This document shows, piece by piece, positions 9,299 through 12,744 of a DNA stretch of 12,744 nt (its first letter is position 1; the number at the start of each line of letters is the position of its first letter). The position numbers and the translations under genes were made by a program. Source of the DNA: Euperipatoides rowelli (taxonomy: Eukaryota; Onychophora; Udeonychophora; Euonychophora; Peripatopsidae); the NCBI GenBank assembly GCA_003024985.2, contig PXIH01S0017660.1; one strand, given 5' to 3'. The notes beneath the pieces are model-generated. The model did not search any database and had not been told where the DNA came from. It was given only the letters and a program-made list of their open reading frames with translations.

Positions 9299-9795
9299 GG
9301 CCGCCATTGCATCTTTGTTCATCAGAGAACAGCAAAAGCCTAGGGGACAATCTTACTGATTATTCATCGCTCTGTTAAGGAAGAGAGTGCAAGCAGATTA
9401 ATTGCTGGGAAAAATCGTTACTCTTATCGGATGACAAGTAACAATCCAGGCAGTCTTACTTGTATTTCAATGAAAATATAAACTCCACATACATTTAATA
9501 AAGTTTATTTCCCTTAGCTAATTCTTAAAGATAGTAATTTCTCCGTTCCAATTTTTACATACATTTAATTAAAATTCTATATATCACTTTAGAGAGGAGT
9601 GTATTTCCTTATATCTTATAATAGGATATATAGGGGTATATTTCAGTATATACAGGATTCATATTTTGTAATAGGCAAGGTAATATCATATACTTTCCGG
9701 CAATGTAAGCAAGTGCATAAATTTGGCCTCCTACGACAGAACAAACTGCAATCATTCAGTTGGCAGGAGTGANAGTTTTATCATTTTTTTAAATT

Positions 9796-9987
9796 TTAAA
9801 GAATTTTTAGATTTTTTTTAAAGAATAGAATATTATTTTTATGCAAAACAGGCATAGACTCAGCCTTTAACAAACTAGTCTTGGCGTCTTCGGCAAAAGA
9901 ATTTGCGGACAATTCATTTTTAATAATTAAATATAAATTTTTAACATTTTTTTCATTTTTTTTTTTGAATTTCCAAAATTGATCCAC
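9796..9987 (-). other. Short unrecognised ORF, possibly LINE linker debris
   Basis: The minus strand encodes 63 residues. The start (FWKFKKKNEKN) is Lys/Asn-rich, as AT-rich DNA often gives by chance. The middle (NELSANSFAEDAKTSLLK) has a more protein-like composition. An FWKF..K pattern is common in the linker between endonuclease and reverse transcriptase of CR1/Jockey-type LINEs, and the ORF lies on the same strand as both LINE fragments. The match is too short to call. It could equally be a chance frame. Confidence 0.2.
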
Positions 9988-10094
9988 ATCAAAAATAATT
10001 CATTTTCAAAGTTAAATTTTTACAAACATGACTTCATATTGCTAAGTTTTATCATATTTTTCGTTTAAACAAAGCAAATAATTTTTGGTATTAA

Positions 10095-10466
10095 AAAGTT
10101 GGACTCATAGGAGTAGGCACAAAGATAGCCACCCACCAAGATGTAAGTAAGGAATTAGCNATTATGTTAGGAGAATCAGATAGTCTGCCTTCACTGACCC
10201 TATCCCCTGCTATACTCCAGATAGAATCCTTTTCACCCATAACAACACTAATAATAAATAGTCAGCCTAGAAACTCAAATGAGGAACTAGAAGGCCTTTC
10301 CCCTGTACAATTTAATGAAAATTTAATAAATGAATTAACAAAAACAATAGAAGTACAAAAGACTGAAATAGACTGGATAAGTGACCATGCTAGGGATTTA
10401 TTAAGCGAGCACGATGTAAGAAACCATTGCAGCCAAGAATTACAGCAAATCGAAAAGAAGGCATAA
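10095..10466 (+). CDS. Unrecognised open frame, possible exon or repeat fragment
   Basis: An open frame runs from just after TAA (10092-10094) to TAA at 10467-10469, about 124 codons. The first ATG is at 10164; the codons before it also look protein-like (VGLIGVGTKIATHQDVSKEL). The ambiguous base at 10160 falls in a GCN codon, so it still gives Ala. The protein is Ser/Glu/Leu-rich, with a Pro-containing N-terminal half (SLPSLTLSPAILQIESFSP) and a more helical C-terminal half (NELTKTIEVQKTEIDWISDH). No catalytic, zinc-binding or membrane motif is seen. Two consensus splice donors lie inside it (GTAAGT at 10143, GTAAGA at 10416), which would fit an exon ending early. It has no internal stops, unlike all its neighbours. 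I do not recognise the family. Confidence 0.35.
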   Translation, partial: KVGLIGVGTKIATHQDVSKELXIMLGESDSLPSLTLSPAILQIESFSPITTLIINSQPRNSNEELEGLSPVQFNENLINELTKTIEVQKTEIDWISDHARDLLSEHDVRNHCSQELQQIEKKA

Positions 10467-10479
10467 TGAAATTATGCCT
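10459..10479. repeat. Perfect inverted repeat, 9-bp arms
   Basis: The arms AGGCATAAT and ATTATGCCT flank a 3-base GAA loop. The site covers the stop of the plus-strand open frame and abuts the end of the recognisable LINE endonuclease. It could be part of an element end or a chance AT-rich hairpin. Confidence 0.6.
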
Positions 10480-11204
10480 AGCGCTTGTAGAGTAAATGGG
10501 AAGCAATTCAGAAGCCCTTAATTTCACTCCAACTGCATGATCAGAAAATTGAATTGGTTGCACACTATACTTCACCACATTTAAACCAACTCCTCTTGCA
10601 AAAATGTAATTGAATCTCGAATGAGATGGACCATAATGCGTAGTGCGTACACACGTTATTCAAATTAAATATTTGAGCGACATCCGAAAAACCATTCATT
10701 TGAACAAAGCATTTTAATTCAGGCAACACCACAATGGATTTAACTTTCAAATCAGTACCAATAAGTATATTTGGAATATCAAGTTGACAAAGTTTAAACA
10801 GTTCATGTATCAATATTTTGTTTGCAGCCACAGAATTTGGCGCATAATAAGAAACAAACTGATATAAACTGATATGTGTGAGCACCAATTTTCGCATTAA
10901 CATTAAGAATCATGTCCATAGCCTTAACAACCCTTAAGCCAGAAGGGTTCAGAGACTTCGTGATCAACACTATCACTCCCCTACTAGCCATAAACGATAA
11001 TCCTTTGAACACCAAATAATATCTCTCCAATATTTTCAGATTCAGATTATCCCCATTCTTCAACTTCGCCTCTTGAATTAGCGCAATGTCCACTTGTTCA
11101 CTCAAAATGCTTTTTAATAAACTTTTCTTTTTACTATAACTGTTTAACCCTTGAATATAAGGGATATGATTACCAAATCGACATTTTAGCCATTGGTAAC
11201 AAAC
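10480..11204 (-). pseudogene. LINE ORF2 endonuclease domain (APE type), decayed
   Basis: This domain nicks target DNA to start reverse transcription. From the N-terminus it shows NHIPYIQGLNSYSKKK (Asn in QGLN, near 11145), VDIALIQEAKLK with the metal-binding Glu at about 11072-11070, SRGVIVLI, then YYAPNS near 10850 after a frame change. ILIGTDLK follows where families have GDFN, so the catalytic Asp-Asn pair is disturbed. THYGPSHSRFNYIF near 10640 needs another one-base frame change and has Asn where SRID/SRIDY is usual. SDHAVGVKL (10545-10519) holds the final catalytic Asp-His. It is inactive, with two frameshifts and two altered active-site positions. A hydrophobic, Tyr/Phe-rich stretch between ORF1 and this domain (about 11318-11205) is probably untranslated spacer. 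Confidence 0.85.
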
Positions 11205-11335
11205 TCTCTGCAGAACCAAAAGAAACTGGAAGCAATAGTGATCCACAATAAAATAATAATAACCATTATCATACACAGCAAACAAAAATAAAATGAAATA
11301 CACAAGGTTGAGCAACAATTAGCACAACCTCTCAA

Positions 11336-12441
11336 TCACAAACATATCCAGATAACCATGACTTTATCCATTTTCAGTATAAGTATGTATTTAATTGCAT
11401 CATTTAATTCACCATCACTAGGAAACTCTGAGTGACCCTCAGCTGCAGCACCATTATCCAAGGACAAGCCATTTCCGAGACTAACCACAACAATACCATC
11501 ATTTGCTCCAACTGTCCCAACCACAGGAGGTGCAGATACAGAAATAACATTATTATCCTTAATTCCATCAATGGACTCAAGCACAGCATGACCATCACCT
11601 TTAAATCACTTGATACCATGTTTTACCACCATGGGCAAATTATATTGGCCTTCATCATCCAACTCAATCTCCTTAATGGCCACCCCATCACCTTTATTCA
11701 TTTCACCACCCTGCTCCACTACTTTATTATCCCTCAATAAAGCATGTCGGTATGATTTCTTACACACACACACATGTCCATCCAACTGATGACCAGCACT
11801 TGCTGGACACCACAAATACTTGCAATTTTTAATATCATGGTTATCTCTCAAACATTTGAAACAGATAATCTTATATTTTTCATTTTGATCCATCCTTTTA
11901 ATCCATGGACTGACAAAATTAAGTACGGCAAATCAACAATACTAATTACTTCTTTTAAAGCAAAATGAACATAGACAGGGGCAGTCTCAAAAGTTTTCCT
12001 TTGATTAACCCTTATAGCTGTCGGTTTTATAGCCAAAATGGAACAATAATTCTGCAGTAAAATTGACAATTCTCTCTTCACTATAGACACTGGCATCCAT
12101 AAAACCGAAAATGTTACCAAATTAATAATATTAGTGGCAATAGCAAATACAATGTTATTGCTTTTGTCTTTTACAAAGCCATTTCTAAATAACACCATCA
12201 CTTGCTCACTATCGAACAAAATATAATTGAAAACAGAAAAATCCAATTTTGTAAACTCAATTAAGTTATCCAAAATATCTAGTCTTTCCAATTCCCGTAT
12301 TAAGGCTTCCAAGAAAAACCTCTTTGACTTAAAATTGGAGTTGACACTAACAAATACATCAGCACAATTCTCTACTAGTGATTTATGTCTCTTAAAATTG
12401 TTTAATATATTAATTTCTTCACTTGTATTAAAATTACCACT
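11336..12441 (-). pseudogene. LINE ORF1 with CCHC zinc knuckle, decayed
   Basis: This would be the nucleic-acid-binding ORF1 protein of the same LINE. The N-terminal part is open from 12441, just after TAA at 12442-12444, down to 11848. It reads SKRFFLEALIRELERLDIL, LFDSEQVMVLFRNGF and VYVHFALKEVISIVDLPYL, resembling the RRM-like region of Tx1-type ORF1. After a frame change near 11890 comes a C-x2-C-x4-H-x4-C knuckle, CFKCLRDNHDIKNC (11863-11822), followed by a Cys/His cluster (CPASAGHQLDGHVC) that may be a second, altered knuckle. After another frame change near 11590 the tail is acidic and Gly/Ser-rich, to a stop at 11336. A short TGTG run (11764-11774) lies in the second cluster. ORF1 ends about 130 bases before the endonuclease begins. 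Confidence 0.75.
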
Positions 12442-12744
12442 TTATATGCTTGCATCTTGAGAACACCAATCCAAACTAACAGTGTCACATATACCACAGT
12501 AATCCACTTATTAGGCTTACGCATCAAACAGCAATGGACAAGTTTAACGTTAACGCTTACTAGTAAATCATACAAAACTGTCAAATACTTAAATAAGTAA
12601 GAAATACTCAACAACCAACATACTATCAAATTTCTTACTTTTTTACAACAATTAACCTGCATTAGACATCCTTTTGAAATAAAATATAAAAAAAACTACA
12701 AGAGCAGAATCCCCATGAAGCTACCATCTTGAACAGAGGCTCAT
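12442..12744 (-). other. LINE leader: 5' UTR or decayed ORF1 N-terminus
   Basis: No clean frame exists here. An ATG at 12669-12667 (MSNAG) is in the same frame as the ORF1 body but is followed at once by several stops. Near 12510-12445 the ORF1 frame reads DYCGICDTVSLDWCSQD, a Cys-rich stretch that may be the decayed true N-terminus. CAAGATGGTAGC on the minus strand (12731-12720) resembles the AAGATGGC core of YY1 sites found at L1 5' ends. The 5' end of the element may therefore lie close to or just beyond the right edge. Confidence 0.4.

Larger units (their letters stand above)
8386..10094. other. AT-rich intergenic DNA, no supported gene
   Basis: The stretch is rich in T and A homopolymer runs and gives no convincing protein. 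It has an 8-bp tandem repeat at 9275-9298, one ambiguous base at 9773, and a doubtful minus-strand ORF at 9796-9987, listed separately. The part from about 9240 to 9480 is less AT-rich, but I recognise nothing in it. Confidence 0.5.
10480..12744 (-). mobile_element. L1/Tx1-like LINE fragment (5' half)
   Basis: Read on the minus strand from the right edge, the order is a leader, an ORF1 with a CCHC zinc knuckle, then an ORF2 that begins with an apurinic-type endonuclease. No reverse transcriptase follows, and the recognisable sequence stops near 10480. The element is therefore missing its 3' half, which is unusual for LINEs because normal truncation removes the 5' end. The loss is better explained by a later deletion, rearrangement or insertion. 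The L1/Tx1 placement rests on the GLNS..KK..LLKSIL..DIALIQEAKL style of the endonuclease and an ORF1 with a zinc knuckle; it is not a tree-based result. Confidence 0.8.

Noticed and set aside
10415-10466. Possible CUT-domain homology in the C-terminal half of the plus-strand ORF
   Set aside because: Only a loose resemblance in a helical stretch; the conserved FGxxVLGLSQGSVS-type core is absent.
11432-11740. Plus-strand ORF of 102 codons, Asn/Ile/His-rich
   Set aside because: It is antisense to the LINE ORF1 zinc knuckle tail; composition is typical of an AT-rich shadow.
11764-11774. CA dinucleotide run as a microsatellite
   Set aside because: Only about five units, and it falls in the codons of the ORF1 Cys/His cluster.

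Overview
The window looks like invertebrate (metazoan) nuclear DNA from a draft assembly. It is AT-rich by eye, carries single N calls at 3202, 9773 and 10160, and contains decayed animal-type retrotransposons but no bacterial operons, RNA genes or CRISPR array. I cannot name the species. Nothing here is an intact gene: every recognisable coding region is a retroelement broken by stops and frameshifts.

Layout. (1) 1-1925, minus strand: the 3' part of a non-LTR retrotransposon (LINE) of the CR1/Jockey-like superfamily, with reverse transcriptase, C-terminal domain and a 3' flank running off the left edge. (2) 1926-4045: AT-rich DNA with no supported gene. (3) 4046-8385, plus strand: a structurally complete but dead Ty3/gypsy LTR retrotransposon resembling the mag lineage. 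In order it has a 216-bp 5' LTR, a tRNA-Leu-type primer binding site, gag with a CCHC knuckle, protease, reverse transcriptase, RNase H, integrase, a polypurine tract and a 214-bp 3' LTR. (4) 8386-10094: AT-rich DNA with a small 8-bp tandem repeat and one doubtful minus-strand ORF. (5) 10095-10466, plus strand: an unrecognised open frame of about 123 codons, the only clean coding-like stretch. (6) 10480-12744, minus strand: the 5' half of a second LINE, resembling L1/Tx1. It has a decayed ORF1 with a CCHC knuckle and an apurinic-type endonuclease, and stops before any reverse transcriptase.

How the parts relate. In an active mag-like element, Gag packages the RNA, tRNA-Leu primes minus-strand synthesis, Pol copies and inserts the DNA, and the LTRs drive transcription and polyadenylation. 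In this copy gag and pol are each interrupted several times. The two LTRs differ at roughly 15 of about 200 aligned positions by eye, so the insertion is not recent. The two LINE fragments share a strand but their domains point to different clades, so they are probably not halves of one element.

I found no convincing new biological system. The best leads are the unassigned plus-strand ORF and the hairpin at its boundary with the LINE, the tRNA-Leu priming site, the CpG-containing palindrome in the LTRs, and the loss of polyadenylation hexamers from the 3' LTR.
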